Assembly: GCA_049606855.1 (NCBI GenBank)
Contig: JBMYVY010000010.1
Coordinates: forward strand, 15,749-79,748
Direction of reading: 5' to 3'
DNA from: JBELHR01 sp049606855
Lineage (GTDB): Bacteria; Bacteroidota; Bacteroidia; Flavobacteriales; Flavobacteriaceae
DNA length: 64,000 nucleotides
Made by a program: the position numbers and the translations under genes. The notes under the pieces are model-generated. The model was not told the origin of the DNA, ran no database searches, and worked only from the letters and a program-made list of their open reading frames with translations. Each line of letters begins with the position of its first letter. Position 1 is the stretch's first letter. Positions 8,392 to 15,780 of the stretch are shown here, piece by piece.

Positions 8392-8399
8392 CAAATTTA
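8392..8399 (-). promoter_or_regulatory. -7 box (TAAATTTG) of the cysteine dioxygenase operon
   Basis: TAAATTTG on the minus strand matches the Bacteroidetes -7 consensus. It would start transcription near 8385, about 25 bases upstream of the possible ATT start and 70 bases upstream of the TTG start. A T-rich run lies at the -33 position without a clear TTTG. Confidence 0.4.
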
Positions 8400-8454
8400 C
8401 ATATTTTTTTCTTTTTTTTACTTAAAACCGTGTGTTTTATATAAAAAAAGTAGC

Positions 8455-8470
8455 ATTTTAGCGCTAAAAT
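8455..8470. repeat. Perfect 16-bp palindrome upstream of the symporter
   Basis: ATTTTAGCGCTAAAAT reads the same on both strands and ends 9 bases before the symporter ATG at 8480. It lies between the divergent dioxygenase operon and the symporter, a place suited to an operator. No regulator gene is adjacent to confirm this. Confidence 0.5.
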
Positions 8471-8479
8471 CAACTATTT

Positions 8480-10012
8480 ATGGAATCGGCTTTTATAACC
8501 AAAATTATTGTGCTCGCTTGTTATGTAGCAGTCTTGTTTTTAATTGGATTATTTGCATCACGAAGGATAAAAGGCATGAGCGACTATTATGTCGGAGGGA
8601 AGAAAATGGGGTTTTGGGCTGTAGCTTTTTCTGCTCGTGCGACCGGAGAGTCCGGATGGTTGCTTATTGGGCTTACCGGAATGGGGGCAATTGCTGGTTA
8701 TTCAGCATATTGGGTGGTGATTGGCGAGCTTTTGGGTGTTTTTATCTCATGGCAGTATATGGCAAAACGTTTTAAACATCGAAGTGATGCATTTAAGGCC
8801 ATTACCATTCCTGATTATTTAGAAAGTCATTTTAAAACAAGTTCTCACTTATTGAGAATCGTAGCCGCAAGTATTTTAGTGGTGTTTATCGTAATATATG
8901 TTGCTTCACAAATCGATGTTACAGGAGTAGCCTTTGAATCCATGTTGGGAATCAATTATAAAACTGGAGCCCTTATTGGATTTTTTATCGTTCTTGCCTA
9001 TATCTTTTTAGGGGGATTTGTCGCAGCAGTATGGTCTGACTTTTTTCAAGGCTTGCTCATGTTTTTTGGACTTGTACTCTTACCAATTGTCGTATGGTTT
9101 TCTTTTGACCACGGAGTTGGAATAACCGAAGGGTTGAATGCGATTGATCCAAGTCTTACCAATTTAATGGGGAGAAACGAGGATCCTTGGATGAATGTAT
9201 TTACTCTACTGGGCTTCTCAATGATCGGTTTAGGATTCTTGGGGTCGCCTCAAGTATATGTGCGATTTATGTCAATAAAAGATGAGAAGGAAATCGACAA
9301 AGGAAAATGGGTTGCATTAGCTTTTACCCTACTTACCGATGCGGCAGCTGTTACGATTGGAATTTTGGGACGTTTGTATTTTACTTCATCTGGGGATGAT
9401 GTAGAGGCTATTTTAGGTAATAATGGAGAAGATGTATTAAGCATGGTGACTGAATCTTTTTTACCTACAATTCTAGTAGCCTTGTTTGTAGCGATTGTAC
9501 TATCTGCAATTATGTCGACCATAGATTCGCTGCTCATTTTGGCCTCAAGCGCCATTACTCGAGATTTCTATCAGAAAATTTTTAGACCTGATATCAAGGA
9601 TGAAAGCCTTACTAAAATTTCACGAGGCGCAACATTGATTATGGCATTCCTTGCCCTCATTATTGCGATGATCCTCAATTATGTTTCTCCTGAACGGATG
9701 GTTTTTTGGGTAATTATATTTGGCTGGTCAGGTATAGCGGCTACTTTTTGTCCCGTGATTATTTTAACGCTATTTTGGAAGGGTTATTCCGAAAAAGGAG
9801 CGATTGCCTCAATGATCACTGGTTTTTTCGCGGTGATTATATTTAACTTTGTACTTAAAAACATTCCGAATTACGGGGAGTATTTTATCGCCTTAGATGT
9901 TCTGGCACCCTCATTTGTTGTTGCCATGATTGCCGGAGTAATTGTATCGAAGAAATATCCTCCGAGAGACGAAGCTGTTTTAAATATTGAACGTATTGAT
10001 GAAAAAAATTAA
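8480..10012 (+). CDS. Sodium:solute symporter family protein (PutP-like)
   Basis: A 510-residue inner-membrane transporter of the SSS family with about 13 hydrophobic segments. Family features are DYYVGGKKMGFW after the first helix, SARATGESGWLLIGLTG (the region that holds substrate in PutP), GGFVAAVWSDFFQG, and LSAIMSTIDSLLILASSAI with the Ser/Thr pair of the sodium site. SSS proteins import small solutes with sodium. The closest pattern is the proline/pantothenate branch, but the substrate cannot be read from sequence. It is divergent from the cysteine dioxygenase/decarboxylase operon across 167 bases, so a link to cysteine, hypotaurine or taurine traffic is a reasonable inference only. Confidence 0.9.
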   Translation: MESAFITKIIVLACYVAVLFLIGLFASRRIKGMSDYYVGGKKMGFWAVAFSARATGESGWLLIGLTGMGAIAGYSAYWVVIGELLGVFISWQYMAKRFKHRSDAFKAITIPDYLESHFKTSSHLLRIVAASILVVFIVIYVASQIDVTGVAFESMLGINYKTGALIGFFIVLAYIFLGGFVAAVWSDFFQGLLMFFGLVLLPIVVWFSFDHGVGITEGLNAIDPSLTNLMGRNEDPWMNVFTLLGFSMIGLGFLGSPQVYVRFMSIKDEKEIDKGKWVALAFTLLTDAAAVTIGILGRLYFTSSGDDVEAILGNNGEDVLSMVTESFLPTILVALFVAIVLSAIMSTIDSLLILASSAITRDFYQKIFRPDIKDESLTKISRGATLIMAFLALIIAMILNYVSPERMVFWVIIFGWSGIAATFCPVIILTLFWKGYSEKGAIASMITGFFAVIIFNFVLKNIPNYGEYFIALDVLAPSFVVAMIAGVIVSKKYPPRDEAVLNIERIDEKN

Positions 10013-10054
10013 TTGGAGTTTTTTGAACTTAGCCTGAAATAACTTTTGTATTCG

Positions 10055-10361
10055 GCTTACGAAGAGGACTATTACGATCCTAATCTATCAAATAATTCCA
10101 CAAGAATATGTAGCTCCTCCAGCAACTGCTGTTGTATTGAGTGCAAATGGCCCTGGAGAAGCTGATGCCTACTCCCTAGTGATAAATGATTTAGAAAATA
10201 ATGCCACCTTATTTGAATACTCCACCAACTCTATTGATAACTGGAGACCCGATGGTTCATTTGTATGACCTAAATGGGGAATCTACAGAAGTTTAGATTA
10301 TGAAGAGGATTTAAGAGACGAGGACGTATTATTTGCTGACTTTAGCATTCAAGAACTTTAA
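10055..10361 (+). pseudogene. Relic of an exported polysaccharide-lyase-like protein
   Basis: The 390-base gap after the symporter holds decayed coding sequence. One frame reads AYEEDYYDPNLSNNS near 10055-10100. A second frame reads VVLSANGPGEADAYSL, then NATLFEYSTNSIDNWRPDGS, an in-frame TGA at 10266-10268, and PKWGIYRSLDYEEDLRDE followed by FADFSIQEL with a TAA at 10359-10361. The last part resembles the C-terminus of secreted LamG/heparin-lyase-like proteins found in Bacteroidetes polysaccharide loci. The first part resembles their N-terminal linker, and the catalytic middle appears to be missing. Assignment to a lyase family rests on my recollection of that tail pattern. There is no intact start. 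Confidence 0.6.
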
Positions 10362-10405
10362 GGTTTAGTAAATTTCCCGACTCTTATTCCATAAAAAGGT
10401 AAATA

Positions 10406-11164
10406 ATGGATAGAATTGCATGGATTAAAAGGGAAACCCTAGGATTAAAACATCAACTGGGAACACATTCGTTGTACAAAAATTTAAACGAAGTAGAGGA
10501 CTTGAGGCACTTTATGCAGAGTCATGTTTTTGCAGTTTGGGACTTTATGTCATTGTTAAAATCACTTCAATTACAATTAACAAGTATTGGGACTCCTTGG
10601 ACTCCAAATGACAATCCTGAAATTGTGCGCTTTGTTAATGAATTGGTATGGGCAGAGGAAAGTGATGTCAATCAAAACGGGGAAGCAAAAAGCCATTTTG
10701 AAATGTACTTGGAGGCCATGGATGAAGTTGGAGCTGATCGCAAATGCATTGATGAATTTATTGCCTTTTTAAAACAAGGGATGTCCGTTCAATCTGCACT
10801 CGAAAAAATTCATATTTCAGAAGCGACAAAAAGTTTTGTGAAATTTACTTTTGACATCATTGCTTCAGAAAAACCTCATCTTATCGCAGCCGCTTTTACC
10901 TTTGGTCGTGAGGATATTATTCCGACGATGTTCATTGAACTTTTGGATGCCAATCCATCGTTCAAGAAACTCAATTACTATTTTAAAAGACATATTGAGC
11001 TGGATGGTGATGAGCACGGCCCAATTTCCTTAAAAATGGTTGCACAATTGTGTGGGAATGACCAACTAAAATGGGATGAAGCTCTTGAGGTGAGCAAACA
11101 AGTTTTACAAAAAAGAATTGATCTTTGGGATGCAAATAACATTTCCATCGCTCAACTGAGTTGA
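10406..11164 (+). CDS. DUF3050 protein (haem-oxygenase-like fold)
   Basis: A 252-residue soluble protein, helical throughout, that fits DUF3050: HVFAVWDFMSLLKSLQLQLT near residue 40, a VNELVWAEESD stretch, then YYFKRHIELDGDEHGP near residue 200. Paired His and acidic residues in these helices recall the haem-oxygenase/TenA-like fold and its di-iron relatives, but no reaction is known to me for the family. The full expected length is present. The following AraC gene starts about 57 bases later on the same strand. Confidence 0.85.
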   Translation: MDRIAWIKRETLGLKHQLGTHSLYKNLNEVEDLRHFMQSHVFAVWDFMSLLKSLQLQLTSIGTPWTPNDNPEIVRFVNELVWAEESDVNQNGEAKSHFEMYLEAMDEVGADRKCIDEFIAFLKQGMSVQSALEKIHISEATKSFVKFTFDIIASEKPHLIAAAFTFGREDIIPTMFIELLDANPSFKKLNYYFKRHIELDGDEHGPISLKMVAQLCGNDQLKWDEALEVSKQVLQKRIDLWDANNISIAQLS

Positions 11165-11221
11165 TGTATTTTGTAAGGATTTAATTTCTCAACAACTAAA
11201 AGGGAACCAAACCCTTTGATT

Positions 11222-12091
11222 ATGCTCTACACCAATGTCAATGACGCCTTTCTCGAGGTGAGTCTTATTAATATTGATCACAAAGAACAAATAGAAAAAT
11301 CCAATCCTTCAGAACTTATGATCCTTTGGTTTCAAGAGGATGAGAATTTCTTGATGATTGACAATATCGAACATCAATTCAATAAAAATGATTTACTCTT
11401 TCTAACCGAATTCCACCAAGTAGAGGTTTTGGAATTAAAGCAAACGAAATTCATTAAGTGGAATCAATTTTTTTATTGCATTGTAAATCACGATAGTGAA
11501 GTAGGCTGCAAAGGGATTTTGTTTTATGGAGCGACCTGTTTGCCTGCAATAAGCCCAAATGTGGACCAACTTCAATCCCTTCAACTTATGTGGTCTTTAT
11601 TGCAAATGGAAATGACAAGTAAGGATAGCCTTCAAGAAGAGGTGCTTCAAATTTCGCTTAAAAAAATACTGGTTCTTTGTACCCGGATTTACAGAAATCA
11701 ACATCAGCAGCTCGATGATACCGTAGATGTTGATTTGATCAGAGAATATCATTTTTTGGTAGAAAATAATTTTAGGAAAAAACACACTGTAGCCGACTAT
11801 GCAAGTATGCTTTGCAAATCCCCTAAGACACTTTCTAATATTTTCAAAAAACTAGGAAGTAAAAGTCCTATACAATATATCAAGAATAGAAGAACTTTAG
11901 AAGCCAAGCGCCTTTTGAGTTATTCAAAACTTAGTATTTCTCAAATTGGTTTTGAATTGGGTTTTACTGATGTTCAATCGTTTAGTCGATATTTTAAAAG
12001 AGAAACCGGGTTTTCTCCAGTTCGCTTTAAACAAGAAAAGGAAAAATTGACAACAAATCGGGAAAGCTCGATTAAGGCCATTCTTTCATAG
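11222..12091 (+). CDS. AraC family transcriptional regulator
   Basis: A 289-residue regulator. The N-terminal two thirds (residues 1-185) have a cupin-like beta-rich composition and presumably sense a ligand. The C-terminal hundred residues hold the double helix-turn-helix: HTVADYASMLCKSPKTLSNI and then KLSISQIGFELGFTDVQSFS, RYFKRETGFSPVRFK. I prefer the ATG at 11222 to the TTG two codons upstream. Directly before the start, AAAGGG (11199-11204) and CCCTTT (11212-11217) could form a small hairpin. Targets are unknown; the neighbouring lipoprotein or the DUF3050 gene are candidates. Confidence 0.9.
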   Translation: MLYTNVNDAFLEVSLINIDHKEQIEKSNPSELMILWFQEDENFLMIDNIEHQFNKNDLLFLTEFHQVEVLELKQTKFIKWNQFFYCIVNHDSEVGCKGILFYGATCLPAISPNVDQLQSLQLMWSLLQMEMTSKDSLQEEVLQISLKKILVLCTRIYRNQHQQLDDTVDVDLIREYHFLVENNFRKKHTVADYASMLCKSPKTLSNIFKKLGSKSPIQYIKNRRTLEAKRLLSYSKLSISQIGFELGFTDVQSFSRYFKRETGFSPVRFKQEKEKLTTNRESSIKAILS

Positions 12092-12136
12092 CTCATCATA
12101 TTTGTTTTATAGTCTTAACACTAAAAAATATAAGAG

Positions 12137-13027
12137 ATGAGAAAAATGAACTTACTAAAAATGGCCGTGCTTGGAAGCTTTTTTGCTTTCACTGCTTGCG
12201 ATGATGATGATATGGCTCCAGATTACGCCAATCTAGAACTAAATATTCAAGGTTTACAGAACGTTGGGCCTGATTACGCCTACGAAGGCTGGATGATGGT
12301 TGATGGAAGTCCAGTTACAACCGGTATCTTCATGGTAGATGACAATGGGAATTTATCTCAAAGTAGTTTTGAATTAGATGCTGTTGAAATATCAAGTGCA
12401 ACTGCATTTATCTTAACTATAGAGCCTTATCCGGACAATGACCCCTCTCCTAGTGATGTACATATTTTAGCTGGTGATTTCTCAGGAAACTCTGCTTCAG
12501 TAACCGTAGACCATGGCGCTGCTCTAGGTACAGATTTCAGCTCTGCAATGGGATCCTATATTCTGGCGACACCAACCGATGGTGGAGCAATGACAAATGA
12601 AACAAGTGGTGTCTGGTGGTTAGATCCTACTGGTAGTCCTGACCCATCTCTGGACTTACCTAACCTTCCTGCAGGATGGGCTTATGAAGGATGGGCAGTG
12701 ATTGATGGAATGCCTGTATCTACAGGAAGGTTTACTTCGGTATCAGGGATGGATGATTTCAATAGTTATAGTTCAACAGTGTCAAGTGGACCTCCTTTTC
12801 CAGGAGAAGACTTTTTAATGAATGCTCCAAGTGGCTTATCGTTTCCAACAGATTTATCTGGCGCGACTGTTGTAATTTCTGTAGAGCCTGTTCCGGATAA
12901 TAGTCCAATGCCATTTGTATTAAAACCTTTAGTAGGGTCCGTTCCTACTAATGCCGAAGTTCATAGTTTACTTGAAATGATGAACAATTCATCTGCCACC
13001 AATCCAATGGGGACGGTTTCAAGATAA
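12137..13027 (+). CDS. Lipoprotein with two anti-sigma-K-like repeat domains
   Basis: A 296-residue lipoprotein (signal residues 1-20, lipobox FTAC followed by DDDD, an acidic start compatible with the surface-export signal of flavobacterial lipoproteins). Two related domains follow. The first begins YAYEGWMMVDGSPVTTGIF and has ILTIEPYPDNDPSP; the second begins WAYEGWAVIDGMPVSTGRF and has VISVEPVPDNSPMP. The repeated YEGW, DG-PV-TG and EP-PDN blocks resemble the C-terminal beta domain of RskA-type anti-sigma factors, without the zinc-binding N-terminus or transmembrane helix. The function is unknown. It has its own terminator. Confidence 0.82.
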   Translation: MRKMNLLKMAVLGSFFAFTACDDDDMAPDYANLELNIQGLQNVGPDYAYEGWMMVDGSPVTTGIFMVDDNGNLSQSSFELDAVEISSATAFILTIEPYPDNDPSPSDVHILAGDFSGNSASVTVDHGAALGTDFSSAMGSYILATPTDGGAMTNETSGVWWLDPTGSPDPSLDLPNLPAGWAYEGWAVIDGMPVSTGRFTSVSGMDDFNSYSSTVSSGPPFPGEDFLMNAPSGLSFPTDLSGATVVISVEPVPDNSPMPFVLKPLVGSVPTNAEVHSLLEMMNNSSATNPMGTVSR

Positions 13028-13052
13028 AATTGAATTAAGTTTTACGTCAATA

Positions 13053-13075
13053 AACCACCTTACGGTGGGTTTTTT
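13053..13075 (+). terminator. Intrinsic terminator
   Basis: ACCACC, TTAC loop, GGTGGGT followed by six T. The short GC-rich stem lies 26 bases after the stop of the repeat lipoprotein. Confidence 0.75.
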
Positions 13076-13091
13076 GTATTTTTAAGCTCCT

Positions 13092-13625
13092 ATGTCTAGA
13101 AAAGTAATCCTTTATATCAGTATGAGTCTCGATGGATATCTCTCTAAAGAGAATGATGATTTATCTTGGTTAAGCACAGTTGAGAAACCCGGAGAAGATT
13201 ACGGATATGCTCAGTTCAATAAAGAAATTGACACTTATATTGTTGGAAAAAAAACTTATGATGTCATCTTATCTTTGACAGGGGGTACTTTTCCTCAAGC
13301 CGCCGTTCACGACTGCTATGTGATCACACGACAAAAATTGAATTCTGAAAATGGAGTGACCTTTTTTAATGGGTCCGTCAATGATTTGATTCAGGATTTA
13401 AAATCCAAACCGGGAAAAAATATTTATTGTGACGGTGGTGCTACCCTGGTGAGAATGCTTCTAGAAGATCGTTTGATTGATGAATTTAGAATTTCCATTA
13501 TCCCCATTTTACTCGGAAATGGAAAACGCTTATTTCAACCGGGATTTCCTGAAGAAAACTTAGAATTGATTTCCAGTAAATCATATGACACCGGATTAAT
13601 TACGCTCACTTATAAACCTAAATAG
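13092..13625 (+). CDS. Dihydrofolate reductase family protein (RibD C-terminal type)
   Basis: A 177-residue protein of the broad DHFR/RibD fold. It has VILYISMSLDGYLSKENDDL at the start, IDTYIVGKKTYD, CYVITRQ, then the NADPH-binding YCDGGATLVRML and EFRISIIPILLGNGKRLF. Such YyaP-like proteins reduce unknown substrates; the arrangement is not that of true folate DHFR. A TATTTTTA box (13077-13084) sits 7 bases before the ATG and overlaps the upstream terminator's T-run. The next gene starts 2 bases after the stop. Confidence 0.88.
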   Translation: MSRKVILYISMSLDGYLSKENDDLSWLSTVEKPGEDYGYAQFNKEIDTYIVGKKTYDVILSLTGGTFPQAAVHDCYVITRQKLNSENGVTFFNGSVNDLIQDLKSKPGKNIYCDGGATLVRMLLEDRLIDEFRISIIPILLGNGKRLFQPGFPEENLELISSKSYDTGLITLTYKPK

Positions 13626-13627
13626 AT

Positions 13628-13930
13628 ATGAAAACTACCCTCAACCTTTTGATTCTTTTATTCAGTATCAGCTTCGTGGCTCAAGAAAAACCAAGCGATC
13701 TTATTACACATTTGGATGATTGGTCTATTTTACTGGGTGATAAGCCACAGGCTTATTCTGGGGAATTACAATTCTTTAAAGCTGGAGCCTACAATCAAAG
13801 CAATGGAAAAGATCCATCAAAAAATAATGTATGGAATACCGGGTCAAATAGTTTTGAAGGAAATATTGAAAAACAATATGAAAATGGAGATTATGCGGAA
13901 GTCTGGTTTAATTCAATAAAATTGAACTAA
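13628..13930 (+). CDS. Hypothetical exported protein
   Basis: A 100-residue protein with a signal peptide (hydrophobic residues 5-18, cut near VAQ). The mature part is rich in Asn, Ser, Gly and aromatic residues (NNVWNTGSNSFEGN, GDYAEVWFNS) and has no cysteine. I recognise no family. It may be the shortened remainder of a longer gene, but there is no second fragment to prove that. It lies in a run with the reductase before it and the lipoprotein after it, and its TAA overlaps the next ATG by one base. Confidence 0.6.
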   Translation: MKTTLNLLILLFSISFVAQEKPSDLITHLDDWSILLGDKPQAYSGELQFFKAGAYNQSNGKDPSKNNVWNTGSNSFEGNIEKQYENGDYAEVWFNSIKLN

Positions 13931-14388
13931 TGAGGTTTCTATCACTGTTTTTTATTTTAATAACTATTTCATGTTCTCAAAATTCGGAGAATCCAATAAG
14001 TAATGCTCGACAATTTCTATCTGAAAAATACTCTGATGTTCCAGAGACGGATAGAAAATTTGAGTTTTACACAACAGATCTTAATTTAGACGGAAAGCCC
14101 GAATATTTTATAAAATTAGTCTCTCCGTATTTTTGCGGGACCGGAGGATGTACCATTTTTTTATTTGATTCCGAATTTAATATCATTCAAAAATTTACTG
14201 TATCCGATGTATTTTATGTTCAATCTGAAATAATCAATGGCTGGAAAATCATTTTAACCCGTTCGGAAGGACATTGGCGTAAATTACAATATCCTTACCC
14301 AAATAATCCATCAGTTTTGCCGATTTCAACAGAAATTCCTTCGAGAGATGCGAAAGGGCTTGAATATTCTAAAATTTATAAATTTTAA
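13930..14388 (+). CDS. Hypothetical lipoprotein with CGTGGC motif
   Basis: A 152-residue lipoprotein (lipobox TISC, then SQN). The mature region contains TTDLNLDGKPEYFI, which resembles a calcium-binding or FG-GAP-like strand-turn, then YFCGTGGCTIFLF with two close cysteines, a block seen in several exported proteins of unknown function. The C-terminus holds GWKIILTRSEGHWRKLQY. No enzyme motif is evident. It overlaps the preceding stop by one base (TAATG), so translation is probably coupled. Confidence 0.65.
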   Translation: MRFLSLFFILITISCSQNSENPISNARQFLSEKYSDVPETDRKFEFYTTDLNLDGKPEYFIKLVSPYFCGTGGCTIFLFDSEFNIIQKFTVSDVFYVQSEIINGWKIILTRSEGHWRKLQYPYPNNPSVLPISTEIPSRDAKGLEYSKIYKF

Positions 14389-14459
14389 GTCTTAAATTGT
14401 AACAATTCGCCTCATTAGCAGACAAATGTGAGGTAAACGTTTATATACACCTAACTAAC

Positions 14460-15779
14460 ATGAAAAAAACAATAGTAGCTATTGCTGCCTTGATGTTTAT
14501 GGGAGTTCAATCTCATGCACAACAGGTAGAATTTGAAGAATTTGATTTGGATAATGGATTACACGTTATCTTACATCAAGACAACACTGCGCCAGTGGTA
14601 ATTACCTCTGTGATGTATGATGTTGGAGGAAAGGATGGTTCAAGAGAAAGAACAGGGTTTGCTCACTTTTTTGAACACTTGTTATTTGAAGGATCTGAAA
14701 ATATTGGTCGAGGAGAATTTATGAAGATTATCCCGGCAAACGGAGGTACTTTTAATGCCAACACTTCTCAAGACAGAACTTATTATTACGAGATTTTTCC
14801 ATCAAACAAATTAGAGCTTGGGCTTTGGTTAGAGTCAGAAAGAATGCTCCACCCGGTTATTGATCAAGTTGGAGTTGATACTCAAAATGAAGTAGTAAAA
14901 GAGGAGAAACGTCAACGTTATGACAACAGTCCTTATGGAGGGTTGCTTGGTGCGATTGGAGAAAATTTATTTGTTGCTCACCCATATAAAGATAAGAATA
15001 TCGGAGAGATGGAGCATTTAGATGCTGCGACTTTAGAAGAGTTTAATGCTTTTTTTGACAAATATTATGTTCCTAACAACGCGGTTTTGATCGTGGCGGG
15101 TGATATCGATACTGATAAGACCAAAACCATGGTAAAAGAATATTTCGGTGAAGTGAAAAAAGGAGCTGATGTTGTTCGTGAATTTCCAAAGGAAGATCCA
15201 ATTACTGAAACTAAAACAGCTACGGTTTACGACAAAAATATCCAAATACCTGCGGTTTTAGCTGCTTACAGATTACCTGGTCAAGCGTCTCGAGATGCTT
15301 ATGTTTTGGATATGATTTCTTCGTATTTAAGTGGTGGAAAAAGTTCAGTTTTATACAAAAAATTAGTTGACGAGCAAAAACAAGCTTTAGCTGTACAAGC
15401 GGTAAACTTGGGTCAAGTAGATTATAATATCTTCGCCCTTTTTGCACTGCCTTTAGGAGAGGTAAGTTTAGATACTTTACTCGCTGAAATGGACGAGGAA
15501 ATTCTAAAGATGCAAACCGAACTGATTTCAGATCGTGATTATCAAAAATTGCAAAATCAATTTGAAAATCAATTTGTTAACTCTAATTCAAGTATTGCAG
15601 GTATCGCAAGTTCATTAGCAACTTATTATTTGCTTTACGGAGATGTAAATCTGATTAACAATCAAATTGATATCTACCGCTCAATAACAAGAGAAGAGAT
15701 TCGCGACGTGGCTAAGAAGTATTTAAGTCCTAACCAACGTGTAGAAATTGATTATTTACCTGCAAAAGAAGAAAACTAA
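14460..15779 (+). CDS. M16 family zinc metalloprotease (catalytic subunit)
   Basis: A 439-residue exported protease with a signal peptide (cut near SHAQQ). The inverted zinc motif HxxEH is intact in GFAHFFEHLLFEGS, with the third ligand Glu in NEVVKEEKRQRYDNSPYGG about 75 residues later. A second M16 domain covers residues 200-439. Such enzymes degrade peptides in the periplasm as a two-protein complex. The partner is the next gene, whose ATG follows this stop by one base and which lacks the zinc motif. The pair is preceded by a 71-base gap without an evident promoter box. Confidence 0.94.
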   Translation: MKKTIVAIAALMFMGVQSHAQQVEFEEFDLDNGLHVILHQDNTAPVVITSVMYDVGGKDGSRERTGFAHFFEHLLFEGSENIGRGEFMKIIPANGGTFNANTSQDRTYYYEIFPSNKLELGLWLESERMLHPVIDQVGVDTQNEVVKEEKRQRYDNSPYGGLLGAIGENLFVAHPYKDKNIGEMEHLDAATLEEFNAFFDKYYVPNNAVLIVAGDIDTDKTKTMVKEYFGEVKKGADVVREFPKEDPITETKTATVYDKNIQIPAVLAAYRLPGQASRDAYVLDMISSYLSGGKSSVLYKKLVDEQKQALAVQAVNLGQVDYNIFALFALPLGEVSLDTLLAEMDEEILKMQTELISDRDYQKLQNQFENQFVNSNSSIAGIASSLATYYLLYGDVNLINNQIDIYRSITREEIRDVAKKYLSPNQRVEIDYLPAKEEN

Positions 15780-15780
15780 G

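Noticed and set aside
8329..8775. A long ORF overlapping the symporter start
   Set aside because: It is a frame shadow of the symporter and of the intergenic region, with biased composition and no motif.
11199..11217. AAAGGG/CCCTTT hairpin before the AraC start
   Set aside because: Six pairs with a 7-base loop is weak and there is no T-run; noted in the gene entry only.
14410..14433. CCTCA ... TGAGG dyad upstream of the M16 gene
   Set aside because: Arms of only 5 bases with a 14-base spacer and no other support.
15748..15780. Upstream start of the second M16 gene
   Set aside because: It would overlap the first gene by 32 bases and place charged residues before the signal peptide.
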